Assembly (NCBI RefSeq): GCF_000203975.2
Contig: NZ_AFCF02000003.1
Span: forward strand, 426,816 to 490,815
DNA length: 64,000 bases
Source: Leisingera sp. ANG1
GTDB taxonomy: Bacteria > Pseudomonadota > Alphaproteobacteria > Rhodobacterales > Rhodobacteraceae
Direction: 5' to 3'
Part shown: piece after piece, positions 17,623-26,841 of the stretch
How positions within the stretch are numbered: the stretch's first letter is position 1
Layout: each line of letters opens with the position of its first letter
The notes under the pieces: generated by a model
What the model saw: the letters and a program-made list of their open reading frames with translations, nothing else
Database searches by the model: none
What the model was told of the DNA's origin: nothing
Position numbers and translations under genes: made by a program

Positions 17623-19608
17623 ATGGCACGAACTTCCAGCATCCGCCTGTCCGGGCTGCTCTGCAGCACCGCGCTCACACTCATCACCGCCTCCGCCGCG
17701 CTGGCTGAAGACGACGAGGTCTTGTCGCTCGACCCGATCGTGGTCAAACAGCGCGACCCCATCGGCAACGCCGCCGACCGCGCAACCTCGATCTATGTGG
17801 CCGACGCCGAGATCGAACGCGCCGCAATGGGCGACCTCAAGGACCTGTTTGCAGGCATCGCCTCGGTTTCCGTCGGCGGCGGCATTCCGATCGCGCAGAA
17901 GATCTTCGTCAACGGCGTCGACATGCTGAACCTCGCGGTGCAGGTGGACGGCGTCAGCCAAAACAACCGCACCTTCCACCACGTCAGCGCCAACGCCTTT
18001 GACCCCGGCCTGATGAAGTCCGTGCGCGTCGACCCCGGCGTTGCCCCCGCCGATGCCGGCCCCCGCGCCTTGGCCGGCCGGGTGGTGATGGAAACCATCG
18101 ACGCCGGGGACATCCTGGAAGACGGCGAAACCTTCGGCGGCCAGTCCCGCCTGTCCTATTCCAGCAACGGCAACACCGCCCAGGGCTCGCTGACGCTTGC
18201 GGGGCGCAGCGGCGGCTTTGAAATCCTCGGCTACGCCAAGCGCTCCACCGGCGACAATTTCGAGGACGGCGACGGCTTCGAGGTGACCGGCTCCGGCGCG
18301 AACCTGACCGCAGGCCTGTTGAAATTCGCTTATGAAGGCGATCAGGGCGACCGCATCGAACTGTCGCTGCAGGAAGTACAGGACAATGAAATCCGCAACT
18401 TCCAGCCCAACTTCGGCGCCAGCAGCCGCGGCTTTGCACCCTATTACACCAAGCGCCGCATCGCCTCGCTGCGCTATGAAAGCGGCAACGAGACCGGCCT
18501 GTGGGATCCGTCGGCAACCCTCGGCTTCTCGGAAATCAACGTCGACCGCCCCTCCGACCCGTTCGGCGATTCCACTGCGACCAGCTCCAACACCTATTCG
18601 CTGACGCTGCAGAACGACTTCCACCTGTCCGACAGCAACACCATCACCGCCGGGGTGGATTACCAGGAGCGCGAAAGCTCTGTGAACGCCACCTGGACCA
18701 ACGGCAAAACCGGTGAAGAAAGCAAGAACATCGGCATCTTCGCCCAAGCCCGGCTGGAGCCCACCGACCGGCTCAGCGTCTCCGCAGGCCTGCGCTATGA
18801 CTGGCAGGACTTCACCGGCCAGGATTTCGCCCAATCCGGCACCGCCTTCACCGGCTCAGCCTCCGGCGCAAGCGGCAACCTGTCGCTGGTCTATGATCTG
18901 ACCGACTCCCTGTCGCTGCGGGCTGGTTATTCCAACGTCTTCGGCGGCTATGATCTGGAGGACAACTTCCTGTTCTACCAAGCGTGGGACTACTCGAATC
19001 TGCAATCCTCACGCGCCAGGAACATCGTCGTAGGTGCCGACTGGCAGCGCGGCAACTGGACCTTGGGCGGTGAGCTGTTCAAGACCAATATCGACAACGT
19101 CCGCGAAGTCTCCCGCGCCGGTGCCGTAGGTGGCAACGACTTCGAAAGCAAGGGCTTCAACATCGCCGCCACCTATGGCTGGGACAGCGGCTTCGCCCGC
19201 TTCACCATGAACAACAGCGATGTGTCCTTCAACGGCGGCCCGGCAGAAAGCTTCTACCTGGTCGACTCCGGCACCCCGATCGGCAAGGTGCTGGCGTTTG
19301 AGGTGCAGCAGGAAATCCCCACCATGAACCTGCTTGTCGGCGGCAGCGTCGAGGCGGCACTGTCCAACGACAACGGCGTCAGCGAGACCTACACCCAGAA
19401 ACAACCGGGCTACGGGGTGCTGAACCTCTTTGCCGAATACAGCCCGCCGTCGCTGAACAATCTGACCATCCGCGCCGGGATCGACAACGTGTTCGACAAG
19501 ACCTACGCCGACCGCGCCACCTATGGCACCGAATACACCTCCTCGACGATCACTGCGTTCAACGAACCGGGCCGCAACATCTCTGTTGTTGCCACGCTCA
19601 AGTTCTGA
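17623..19608 (+). CDS. TonB-dependent siderophore receptor
   Basis: A 661-residue outer-membrane receptor. A signal peptide covers residues 1-28 ('SAALA' before 'EDDE'), a TonB-box-like 'DPIVV' sits near residues 36-40, and a plug domain follows (repeated 'VDGVSQNN', 'RVDPGVAPADAG'). The rest is a beta barrel rich in alternating aromatic and polar residues, ending in Phe ('SVVATLKF'), the usual outer-membrane assembly signal. It lies between the spermidine genes and the asb-type operon, so it probably takes up the ferric siderophore made here. The 193-bp upstream gap holds an AT-rich stretch near 17488-17520 that is the likely promoter; no clear Shine-Dalgarno precedes the ATG. Confidence 0.9.
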   Translation: MARTSSIRLSGLLCSTALTLITASAALAEDDEVLSLDPIVVKQRDPIGNAADRATSIYVADAEIERAAMGDLKDLFAGIASVSVGGGIPIAQKIFVNGVDMLNLAVQVDGVSQNNRTFHHVSANAFDPGLMKSVRVDPGVAPADAGPRALAGRVVMETIDAGDILEDGETFGGQSRLSYSSNGNTAQGSLTLAGRSGGFEILGYAKRSTGDNFEDGDGFEVTGSGANLTAGLLKFAYEGDQGDRIELSLQEVQDNEIRNFQPNFGASSRGFAPYYTKRRIASLRYESGNETGLWDPSATLGFSEINVDRPSDPFGDSTATSSNTYSLTLQNDFHLSDSNTITAGVDYQERESSVNATWTNGKTGEESKNIGIFAQARLEPTDRLSVSAGLRYDWQDFTGQDFAQSGTAFTGSASGASGNLSLVYDLTDSLSLRAGYSNVFGGYDLEDNFLFYQAWDYSNLQSSRARNIVVGADWQRGNWTLGGELFKTNIDNVREVSRAGAVGGNDFESKGFNIAATYGWDSGFARFTMNNSDVSFNGGPAESFYLVDSGTPIGKVLAFEVQQEIPTMNLLVGGSVEAALSNDNGVSETYTQKQPGYGVLNLFAEYSPPSLNNLTIRAGIDNVFDKTYADRATYGTEYTSSTITAFNEPGRNISVVATLKF

Positions 19609-19624
19609 GGCAGCTTCGGACCTC

Positions 19625-19656
19625 GCGGCTTCCGGCGGTTCTCCGCCGGAAGCCGC
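19625..19656 (+). terminator. Perfect 14-bp-stem hairpin after receptor gene
   Basis: GCGGCTTCCGGCGG (19625-19638) pairs perfectly with 19643-19656 around a TTCT loop, 16 bp after the receptor stop codon. No uridine tract follows on the plus strand (AAACCTCACT). The position and stability suggest a terminator or 3'-end stabiliser separating the receptor from the synthesis operon, with partial readthrough possible. The remaining ~250 bp before the next gene show no other supported feature. Confidence 0.5.
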
Positions 19657-19904
19657 AAACCTCACTAAAATACTCAGAAATCCCTTTCCCCGTCCCGCCG
19701 CACAGGCTAAGTACGGGGCGTGAAGGCACCTTCACAGCCGGCGGCCAGCCTTTTGCCCGCGCCGCTTCGCAGCCAGCTTCCCGCTAGTTCCTGTCAAAAA
19801 CAGACCCGGCACGACGGCCCGGCACCGCCGGGGTCCGCCTGCGCCGCGGCACGGCTACGGGAAGACCCCATGCACCCTGCCCGCCCCCTGACGGGAGGCC
19901 AGTG

Positions 19905-21671
19905 ATGAGCCTCCACCAAAGCATCCCTTGCGCCGCCACCGCCGCGCAGGCCGCCTCGCTTCAGGCGCTCCTCAACACCTATCTGCGCGAAATGACCCCC
20001 GGCAGCGCCGTGTTGGCCGATGACCGCAGCACGGTGGAGATCCCGCTCAGCCACATCCCCGCCCGGCTGCGGCTAAGGATCACCTATTTTTCCGACACTG
20101 GCCCGCACACCTTCGGCCCGGCGCAAATCCAGTTTGATACCTCCAGCACCTGGCAATCCGCCCCCGCGGTGCAGGTCCTGACCCTGATCACACAGGAGTG
20201 TTTTGCCCGGCTCAACAGCCGCGACGCAGGCCAGCTGCCGGAATTCCTGCGCGGCCTCTTCAACAGCAACGCCGGGATCGAGCAGAACCTGCGCCGTCAC
20301 GCAGGAAAGCCGGACCCGGACGGCTTCCTCAGTGCAGAACAGGCGCTCACCTTCGGCCACTGGCTGCACCCCACCCCCAAAAGCCGCGACGGGCTGACAA
20401 ATTGGCAGCAGACGGCTTATGCACCGGAATACGCGGGCGAATTCCGCCTCACCTTCTTTGCCGCGGACAAGACACTTGTCACAGAAGGCTCCGCCAATCT
20501 GCCCGCCGCAGACATGCTCCGCCAGATCCCCGGCCTCGACGGCGCCTTCCGGCTGCGCCCTGATGAGGTGCTGATCCCCGCCCACCCGCTGCAGGCGCAG
20601 ATGCTGCGGCTGGATCCGGCGGTGCAGGCCCTGCTGGCAACAGGCCGCCTGCGCGATCTGGGCGAGGCCGGCAGCCCCTTCACCGCCACCTCCTCCCTGC
20701 GCACGCTCTACGCAGCAAACTGCCCTTGGATGCTGAAATTCTCGGTCCCCGTGCGGCTCACCAACTCCCTGCGCGTGACTAAGCACAATGAGCTGGAGAC
20801 CGGCGTCTCAATGGCACGGCTGCTGAACCATCTGGACGCAGACAGCCTGCATCCGCGGTTTTGCATCCTCAACGACCCGGCCTATCTGACCCTCACCCTG
20901 CCGGGCCGCAGCGAAAGCGGCTTTGAGGTGATCTTCCGCGAAAACCCCTTCATGAGCACCGCGGGCCAGGGCATCTACAACCTCGCAGCCCTCACTGCCG
21001 ACCCGCTACCGGGCCGGACGGCCCTCCTTACCAGCCTGATCCAGCGGCTGGCAGCAGACCACGGCGAGACACCGGCAGACACTTCCCGCCTGTGGTTCGA
21101 GGCTTATCTCACCTGCATGCTCGATCCGGTGCTGGACCTTTACGACCGCCACGGCATCGCGCTGGAAGCGCACCAGCAGAATAGCCTGCTGGACCTCAGC
21201 GCCGGCCTGCCGTCGCGCGGCTACTACCGCGACAACCAGGGCTATTTCATCGCCGAGGACGCCCTGCCCCGCCTCAGCGCGCTGGAACCGTCGCTGGCGG
21301 ACCAGCCCGCCCTGGTCTACCCGCGTGCCCACATCAACGAAAGGATGGCCTACTACCTGGTGGTCAATCAGATCTTCGCCGTGATCCGCCGCCTGGGCTG
21401 CGACGGGCTGGTGCCGGAACCCGAACTGCTCTTGCAGTTGCGCCGCCGCCTGGCCTTGGCCGCCAGCCGTCTCAGCGGCGCCGGGGCAGATTTCGCCCGC
21501 TATCTGCTGACCGCCCCTGCGCTCAGCGCCAAGGCCAACCTGCTGACCCGCGCCCGCAACATGGATGAGCTGGAAACAGACGCGCAAGAAGGCCTGTTCC
21601 TGCAGATGCCGAACCCGATCGCCGCGACACAGGCTCACTCCCTGCAGGAGAGCGCCGATGTCCCTGCATGA
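19905..21671 (+). CDS. asbA: IucA/IucC-type (NIS) siderophore synthetase, AsbA-like
   Basis: A protein of about 588 residues of the NRPS-independent siderophore synthetase family, which adenylates a carboxylate of citrate and couples it to an amine. In petrobactin synthesis AsbA joins citrate to spermidine. Conserved segments are 'LIPAHPLQAQML', 'TATSSLRTLYA', 'MLKFSVPVRLTNSLRVTKHNELETG' and 'HGIALEAHQQN', all parts of the ATP/citrate site. I took the ATG at 19905, 6 nt after a GGGAGG site; a GTG directly before it at 19902 is the alternative. It overlaps the next synthetase by 14 bp. The subtype assignment rests on gene order and the neighbouring AsbC/D/E/F homologues. Confidence 0.85.
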   Translation: MSLHQSIPCAATAAQAASLQALLNTYLREMTPGSAVLADDRSTVEIPLSHIPARLRLRITYFSDTGPHTFGPAQIQFDTSSTWQSAPAVQVLTLITQECFARLNSRDAGQLPEFLRGLFNSNAGIEQNLRRHAGKPDPDGFLSAEQALTFGHWLHPTPKSRDGLTNWQQTAYAPEYAGEFRLTFFAADKTLVTEGSANLPAADMLRQIPGLDGAFRLRPDEVLIPAHPLQAQMLRLDPAVQALLATGRLRDLGEAGSPFTATSSLRTLYAANCPWMLKFSVPVRLTNSLRVTKHNELETGVSMARLLNHLDADSLHPRFCILNDPAYLTLTLPGRSESGFEVIFRENPFMSTAGQGIYNLAALTADPLPGRTALLTSLIQRLAADHGETPADTSRLWFEAYLTCMLDPVLDLYDRHGIALEAHQQNSLLDLSAGLPSRGYYRDNQGYFIAEDALPRLSALEPSLADQPALVYPRAHINERMAYYLVVNQIFAVIRRLGCDGLVPEPELLLQLRRRLALAASRLSGAGADFARYLLTAPALSAKANLLTRARNMDELETDAQEGLFLQMPNPIAATQAHSLQESADVPA

Positions 21672-23370
21672 GACCGTAAGCCGCGCAACCTCCGCCCCCC
21701 GCGTGCTGCGCCAGCTGTGCGAGGCGCTGCTCAGCGAGTGCTGGGCCGCATCGCTGCAACTGGACCGCAGCCAGACCATCCACTGGTCCCTGCGCCGGAC
21801 CCAATTCCGCGCCCGCGGCCGCCGCGGCGCCTTTGGCCGCTACCGGCTGCAGGAGGGCAGCATCGAGATCCATGACAGCACCAAATGGCACCCAGCCGCC
21901 GCCGAAGACGTGCTTGCAGCGGTGGCGGACCCCTCCCCTGCGCTGGATATCCTGCGCGCCGACCTCCGCCATACCGAACACCTCAGCGATCTGACCGCGC
22001 TGCACATCCCCGCCGCAACCCGGCGGCACCGTTTGGGCATTTCCGCCCTTGAAACCGCCCTGCACGAGGGCCACCCCTATCACCCCTGCTACAAGGCCCG
22101 CAGCGGCTTTACAGACGCCGACCACCTCGCCTACGGGCCGGAGGGCGGCCAGACCTTCCGCCTGGCCGGCGTGCTGTTCGACCAGTCGCTGGTGCAGCAG
22201 GTGCTGCCTTCGCCGGATTTCTGGGAACAGGAGCTGGGCCGGAAAGAATGGCAGCGCATCACCGCGCTGGCAGAGCAGAACAGCGCGCCTCTGGATGGCT
22301 TCCGCCTGCTGCCCCTGCACCCCTGGCAGCACGCCAAACTGCAATCCGACCCGTTGTTCAACGAGTGGCGCAGCGCTGGACAGCTGGCAGAACTCGGCCC
22401 CATCGGCACCCCCTGCCGCGCCACCCAGTCGATCCGCACCCTGATAAGCGCCGCAGACCCTTCCCGCGCCCATGTGAAAACCGCGATGGCGATGCGCAAC
22501 ACCTCCTCGCTGCGCACCCTCGCGCCGGAATCAGTCGCCGTCGCCCCGGCAATCTCCAATTGGCTGGCGCAGGTGCTGGACAGCGACCCGCTGTTCACCA
22601 GCCGCTACCCGCTGACCATCCTGCCGGAATACGCCGCCATCACCGCCGGCCGCGGCACCGCGCTCGACGGGCATCTGGCCGCGATCTGGCGGCAAAGCCC
22701 CGAAGCGCTCGGCCTGCCCGCAGACCAGATGATGCCGTTCAATGCCCTTGCCCTGACCGAGCCCGACGGCACCCCCCTGATCGCCCCTTGGATAGAAACC
22801 CACGGCTTGGAAGCCTGGCTCGCCCGGCTGATCGAGGTTGCGGTGCTGCCCGTCTGGCACCTGATGGTCGCGCACGGCATCGGGCTGGAGGCGCATGGCC
22901 AGAACCTGATCCTGCACCACGAAAACGGCTGGCCCGCGGGCCTCATCGCCCGCGACTTCCACGAAAGCCTGGAATACGTGCCGGATCTGCTGTCGCATCC
23001 GGACCTATGCCCGGACCTCGCCCAAATCGACCCGGTCTATGCGGACGCACCGCCGGACAGATTCCACCGCATGTCCAGCGCCGAAGAACTGCGCTGGCTG
23101 GTGATGGACACGCTGTTTGTCTTCAACCTCGCCGACCTCTCCGACCTTCTGCAGCGCCACTACGGGCTGGCAGAGGCCACCTTCTGGCGCCGGATCCGCA
23201 CCCGTCTGGACCGCTACGCGTCGGAACACGGCCTGCAGCAGCGCCAGGCCGCCTTCGCCCCCTTCACCCCCCAGATCCGCGCCGAAAGCCTGATTTCCCG
23301 CAAGTTAGAGCCTGAAAATCCGCAACACGGCCACCTGATCGCCAATGCCCTGGCCACCGGAAAAGGATAA
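21658..23370 (+). CDS. asbB: IucA/IucC-type (NIS) siderophore synthetase, AsbB-like
   Basis: A 570-residue second NIS synthetase. Family motifs are clearer than in its partner: 'LLPLHPWQHAKLQ', 'ATQSIRTLI', 'HVKTAMAMRNTSSLRTL', 'HGIGLEAHGQNLIL' and 'IARDFHESLEYVPDLL'. In petrobactin synthesis AsbB attaches the second spermidine-type arm to citrate. The ATG at 21658 lies inside the end of asbA and begins the sequence 'SLHETVSRATSAP'; the frame extends upstream to 21565 but that part is arginine/cysteine-rich overlap. The next gene follows after 5 bp. Confidence 0.85.
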   Translation: MSLHETVSRATSAPRVLRQLCEALLSECWAASLQLDRSQTIHWSLRRTQFRARGRRGAFGRYRLQEGSIEIHDSTKWHPAAAEDVLAAVADPSPALDILRADLRHTEHLSDLTALHIPAATRRHRLGISALETALHEGHPYHPCYKARSGFTDADHLAYGPEGGQTFRLAGVLFDQSLVQQVLPSPDFWEQELGRKEWQRITALAEQNSAPLDGFRLLPLHPWQHAKLQSDPLFNEWRSAGQLAELGPIGTPCRATQSIRTLISAADPSRAHVKTAMAMRNTSSLRTLAPESVAVAPAISNWLAQVLDSDPLFTSRYPLTILPEYAAITAGRGTALDGHLAAIWRQSPEALGLPADQMMPFNALALTEPDGTPLIAPWIETHGLEAWLARLIEVAVLPVWHLMVAHGIGLEAHGQNLILHHENGWPAGLIARDFHESLEYVPDLLSHPDLCPDLAQIDPVYADAPPDRFHRMSSAEELRWLVMDTLFVFNLADLSDLLQRHYGLAEATFWRRIRTRLDRYASEHGLQQRQAAFAPFTPQIRAESLISRKLEPENPQHGHLIANALATGKG

Positions 23371-23375
23371 CCGCC

Positions 23376-24608
23376 ATGTTTGTTCTGAACGACACAACCA
23401 TCGACCCCTCGGACCTCGCCGCGCGGCTGGACCGCGTGCTGATGGATCCCGCCACGCACCGCTACGGCCTGCACATGCAGAACGCCGGCGCCGCGCTTTC
23501 GGCGCTTTTGTACCTGCGCGCGCAAGGCGCCGGCGTCTTCCCGATCCACGCGGGCATCCCGCCAGAAACCGCCCGCGAAATGGCCCAGGCCGCGGGCTGC
23601 GACGTGATGCTCAGCGACGGGCTGAAACAAACCGCCCTGCCGCAAGCCGGCACCGCCCCGCGCGGCGGCGTTCTGGTGCAGATGAGCTCCGGCACCACCG
23701 GTGCCGCCAAGGTGATCACCCGCAGCTGGGCGGAAATCGCGGCAGAGGTCGAAAGCTACGCCGCCTTCTTCACCGCCAGCGCCGCGATGACTCCGGTGAT
23801 CGCCTGCCCCGTCACCCATTCCTACGGGCTGATTGCCGGCGTCTTCGTGGCGCTGCACCGCGGTCATGTGCCGGTGGTGCTCGACAGCCTGAACCCGAAA
23901 TACATCCTGCGCCGCCTGCGCGAGACCGATCAGCCGCTGCTTTATACCTCGCCTGCGATGCTGCACACGCTGGCCCGCCTTCTGCCCGCGGACCAGAGGC
24001 TCTACGCCGCCAACACCTCCGGCACCGTGCTGCCAGAGGCCTGGTTCCAGTTGATCCGCGCCCGCACCACCTATCTGTTCCAGCAGTACGGCTGCTCCGA
24101 GGCCGGCTGTGTCGCCATCAACCCCGATCTGCAAAACCCCTATGACGTCGGCCAGCCGCTGCCGCATGTTGTTCTGACCGCGGGCCAAAACGGCACCCCG
24201 GGCGCAGTGGGCATCACCATCGCAGGGCAGACAATCGACACCGGCGACCTCGGCCACCTGAGTGATACCGGAATGCTGGTCTTCACCGCCCGCGCCGATG
24301 ACATGATCAACGTCGCAGGCCTCAACGTCTATCCGCAGGACGTGGAAAAGGCGGTGATGGCCCTGCCCGGCGTCAGTGATGCCGTCGCCTTCCGCCTGCC
24401 CGACCCGCACTCCGGCGCCCGCGCGGGCCTCTTGTATGCCGGCACCGCATCAGAGGACGACATCCGCCAGGCCTGCCGCGCAGCGCTTGCGGACTACCAG
24501 CAGCCCGCCCTGATCCGGCATCTGCCTGCCCTGCCCCGCCATGCCAACGGCAAGATCAGCCGCCGCGAAGTCGCCGCGAAATTCACACCGGAGAGTGCAG
24601 ACGCATGA
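23376..24608 (+). CDS. asbC: AMP-forming aryl ligase, AsbC-like (3,4-dihydroxybenzoate activation)
   Basis: A 410-residue member of the ANL adenylating family that would activate 3,4-dihydroxybenzoate as its AMP ester and load it on the carrier protein. The P-loop 'MSSGTTGAAK' (A3), the 'YGCSEAG' segment (A5), 'TGDLG' (A7) and the catalytic lysine in 'HANGKISRREV' (A10) are visible. It is shorter than typical aryl ligases (about 540) because the N-terminal subdomain is trimmed, as is known for AsbC. It overlaps the next gene by 4 bp (ATGA). Confidence 0.85.
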   Translation: MFVLNDTTIDPSDLAARLDRVLMDPATHRYGLHMQNAGAALSALLYLRAQGAGVFPIHAGIPPETAREMAQAAGCDVMLSDGLKQTALPQAGTAPRGGVLVQMSSGTTGAAKVITRSWAEIAAEVESYAAFFTASAAMTPVIACPVTHSYGLIAGVFVALHRGHVPVVLDSLNPKYILRRLRETDQPLLYTSPAMLHTLARLLPADQRLYAANTSGTVLPEAWFQLIRARTTYLFQQYGCSEAGCVAINPDLQNPYDVGQPLPHVVLTAGQNGTPGAVGITIAGQTIDTGDLGHLSDTGMLVFTARADDMINVAGLNVYPQDVEKAVMALPGVSDAVAFRLPDPHSGARAGLLYAGTASEDDIRQACRAALADYQQPALIRHLPALPRHANGKISRREVAAKFTPESADA

Positions 24609-25894
24609 CCTACGACCATATCCTCGAGGCAATCCGCCAGACCCTCTCCGGCCCGCTCGCCAACCCGCATATGCAGAACTTCTCCGCCCAGTCGGTGCTG
24701 AACGACGACCTGCACATCGACTCGGTGATCCTGATCAACCTGATGCTGCATCTGGAGACCGACCACGGCATCGAGATGCCCGAGCGCGAGCTGTCCAAGG
24801 ATGACTTCGCCACCGTCGACGGGCTGATCCGGATGCTGCTGGGCGAAGAGCCCGCGCCGCAGGCAGACACCGCCCCCGCCCCCAGCGAGATCACCGTGCA
24901 TTGCTTCGTCAGCTGTCTCTGCGCCGCGATCCGGCGGCATGAGCACCTGAACTTCCGCCCCTTCTACTTCGGCACCTGGGACAGTAGCTTTGCGGTGACG
25001 CCCGCCATGCAGCTTGCCTACCACAGCGAGGAGATCACCCAGGACCTCTATGCCGATTGGGTCGAACGGCTCTACAACATCCCGGTGCGCGAATGGTACG
25101 ACCACAGCCAGACCAAGGAGCAGAACCTGATCCGCTTCGAACAGCTGCTGTCAACCAAATCCGATGACGCGCAGCTGGTGGTCTTCCTAGATATGTTCCA
25201 CCTGCCGGAGCGCGAGAACAAGTACAACCAGAACCCCTTTCCGCATTACGTCATCATCGAACTGACCGATGATCCGGACCTCTGGCACCTCTATGACCCG
25301 GACTACCGCTGGCGCGGCGACCTGCCGCGCGAAACCATCCTGAACGCAATGGCGCAGCCCACCGTCGCGGGGGGCTATATCCTGAACAGCGGCGATGCGC
25401 AGGCGCCGCAGGCACCGGATCTGGCCGCCTATTTCACTGAGACTTTCCGCAGTGAAGACAACCTGCTGACCTCCGCCCTGCGTCGGATCTTTGAATACCA
25501 CTGCGACCCCGCCCGCCCGCTGGCACTGGCGGACCTGGGCCCCGCGGTGCGGGAAATGCCGGTGCTCTCCTTGCGCAAATACGCCTATGAGCACGCCTTT
25601 GCCTTCTTCTGGCAGGAGCTGGACACCGCGTTTGAACCCTTCGACGCCGAATGCGACCGGGTCGAGGCGCTCTGCGAGGGCTTCCGCAGCCTGCATTTCC
25701 TCGCCGCCCGCATCGCCCATACCGGCGACCGCGCCATGATCCCCGACCTGTTCGCGGCGCTGGATGCGCTGGACCAGCTCGAATTCACCATCAAATCGGC
25801 GCTGCACGCCCAGTTTGACACCTGGTGTGCCATCAACCTGCCAGCCCAGAATTGCCGCCCGGCCAGCCCCCAGCCGCAGGAGGTTCCGGCATGA
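24605..25894 (+). CDS. Fused acyl carrier protein plus AsbE-like transferase (AsbD-AsbE fusion)
   Basis: A 429-residue two-domain protein. Residues 1 to about 80 form an acyl carrier domain with the phosphopantetheine serine Ser40 in 'DDLHIDSVILINLMLHLE'. An Ala/Pro-rich linker (about 80-97) leads to a domain of about 330 residues that resembles AsbE, which transfers dihydroxybenzoyl from the carrier to the spermidine amine ('HCFVSCLCAAIRRHEHLNFR', 'DMFHLPERENKYNQNPF', a family with BtrH-like N-terminal features). In Bacillus anthracis AsbD and AsbE are separate proteins; here no stop or restart lies between them. It overlaps its neighbours by 4 bp on each side. Confidence 0.8.
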   Translation: MTYDHILEAIRQTLSGPLANPHMQNFSAQSVLNDDLHIDSVILINLMLHLETDHGIEMPERELSKDDFATVDGLIRMLLGEEPAPQADTAPAPSEITVHCFVSCLCAAIRRHEHLNFRPFYFGTWDSSFAVTPAMQLAYHSEEITQDLYADWVERLYNIPVREWYDHSQTKEQNLIRFEQLLSTKSDDAQLVVFLDMFHLPERENKYNQNPFPHYVIIELTDDPDLWHLYDPDYRWRGDLPRETILNAMAQPTVAGGYILNSGDAQAPQAPDLAAYFTETFRSEDNLLTSALRRIFEYHCDPARPLALADLGPAVREMPVLSLRKYAYEHAFAFFWQELDTAFEPFDAECDRVEALCEGFRSLHFLAARIAHTGDRAMIPDLFAALDALDQLEFTIKSALHAQFDTWCAINLPAQNCRPASPQPQEVPA

Positions 25895-26730
25895 AAATCT
25901 CGCTTTGCACCATTTCCTTCCGCCACCAGCTGATCGGGCTCAAGGACATCGCCTTCTGGGCCCGCGACAACGGCTTTCAGGGCATCGAGCTCTGGGGCGT
26001 GCACGCGCGCAACCAATCGCCGCTGGCCATTCACAACGCCCAATGGATGGCGGCGCAGGGCCTGTCGGTGCCGATGATCAGCGACTACCTGCCGCTGCAT
26101 GACCCGGACCTGTTGCGCGACCGCACCCTGGCGCTCTGCGCCCAGGCCCGCACCTGGGGGGCTGGCAAAATGCGCACCTTTGCAGGCCAGCAGGCCAGCG
26201 CCGATGCCACCCCGGAAGAACGCCGCCAGACTATCCGCGCCCTGCGCGAGGCCTGCGTTATCGCCGCGGATCACGGGCTGCGCCTGCTGGTCGAGACCCA
26301 CCCCGGCACCCTCGCCGACTCGCTAACGGCGACCTGCGGCCTGATCGACGCCACGGACCACGACGCGCTCGCCATCAACTTCGACGCGCTGCACGTCTGG
26401 GAAGGCGGCGACGACCCGGTGGAGGCCCGCCGAATCCTGTTGCCCCGCATCGCCCATTACCACCTGAAAAACGTCTCCGCCCGCAACCGGCTGGACGTCT
26501 TTGCCCCCGGCAACGTCTACAGCGCCGCAGGCAGCCGCGACGGCATGGTGCCGCTGTTCGAAGGCGCCTATGACTACAGCGCCCTGCTGGCCGAATTAGC
26601 CCAGGATCCCGCCTGCGAGGCCTCTCTGGAATGGTTCGGGGATGCGGTTTTCCAGACTCTAAAAAGCGATATCGCCCAGATTCGCACCCGAACCCAAAGC
26701 GACATGCCAGAAACTGCAGAGGCCGTCTGA
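25891..26730 (+). CDS. asbF: 3-dehydroshikimate dehydratase, AsbF-like
   Basis: A 279-residue TIM-barrel enzyme of the xylose-isomerase-like superfamily, predicted to convert 3-dehydroshikimate to 3,4-dihydroxybenzoate, the catechol of petrobactin. Metal-site segments include 'LLVETHPGTLADS', 'INFDALHVWEGGDDP', 'HYHLKNVSARN' and 'SLEWFGDAVF'. The ATG at 25891 overlaps the fusion gene stop by 4 bp and gives a family-typical N-terminus ('MKISLCTISFRHQL'). It is the last gene of the asb operon, the same position and size (about 280 residues) as AsbF in Bacillus. Confidence 0.88.
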   Translation: MKISLCTISFRHQLIGLKDIAFWARDNGFQGIELWGVHARNQSPLAIHNAQWMAAQGLSVPMISDYLPLHDPDLLRDRTLALCAQARTWGAGKMRTFAGQQASADATPEERRQTIRALREACVIAADHGLRLLVETHPGTLADSLTATCGLIDATDHDALAINFDALHVWEGGDDPVEARRILLPRIAHYHLKNVSARNRLDVFAPGNVYSAAGSRDGMVPLFEGAYDYSALLAELAQDPACEASLEWFGDAVFQTLKSDIAQIRTRTQSDMPETAEAV

Positions 26731-26790
26731 CTGTCGGCACCTTGCCAAATTGACACCTGGTGCGCCCCGCAAGGCGCACCGGAGTTTGCG

Positions 26791-26813
26791 ATATATACTC
26801 GGACGGTATATGT
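26791..26813. promoter_or_regulatory. Inverted repeat upstream of ccdA, candidate autoregulatory operator
   Basis: ATATATAC (26791-26798) faces GTATATGT (26806-26813) across a 7-nt spacer, matching at 7 of 8 positions. It is a sharply AT-rich island in GC-rich sequence, 28 bp before the antitoxin ATG, with a GGAG site between. CcdA-CcdB complexes repress their own promoter at such sites; binding here is inferred. Confidence 0.45.
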
Positions 26814-26841
26814 TGGCGGTACAACACCGGAGCATATCCTC

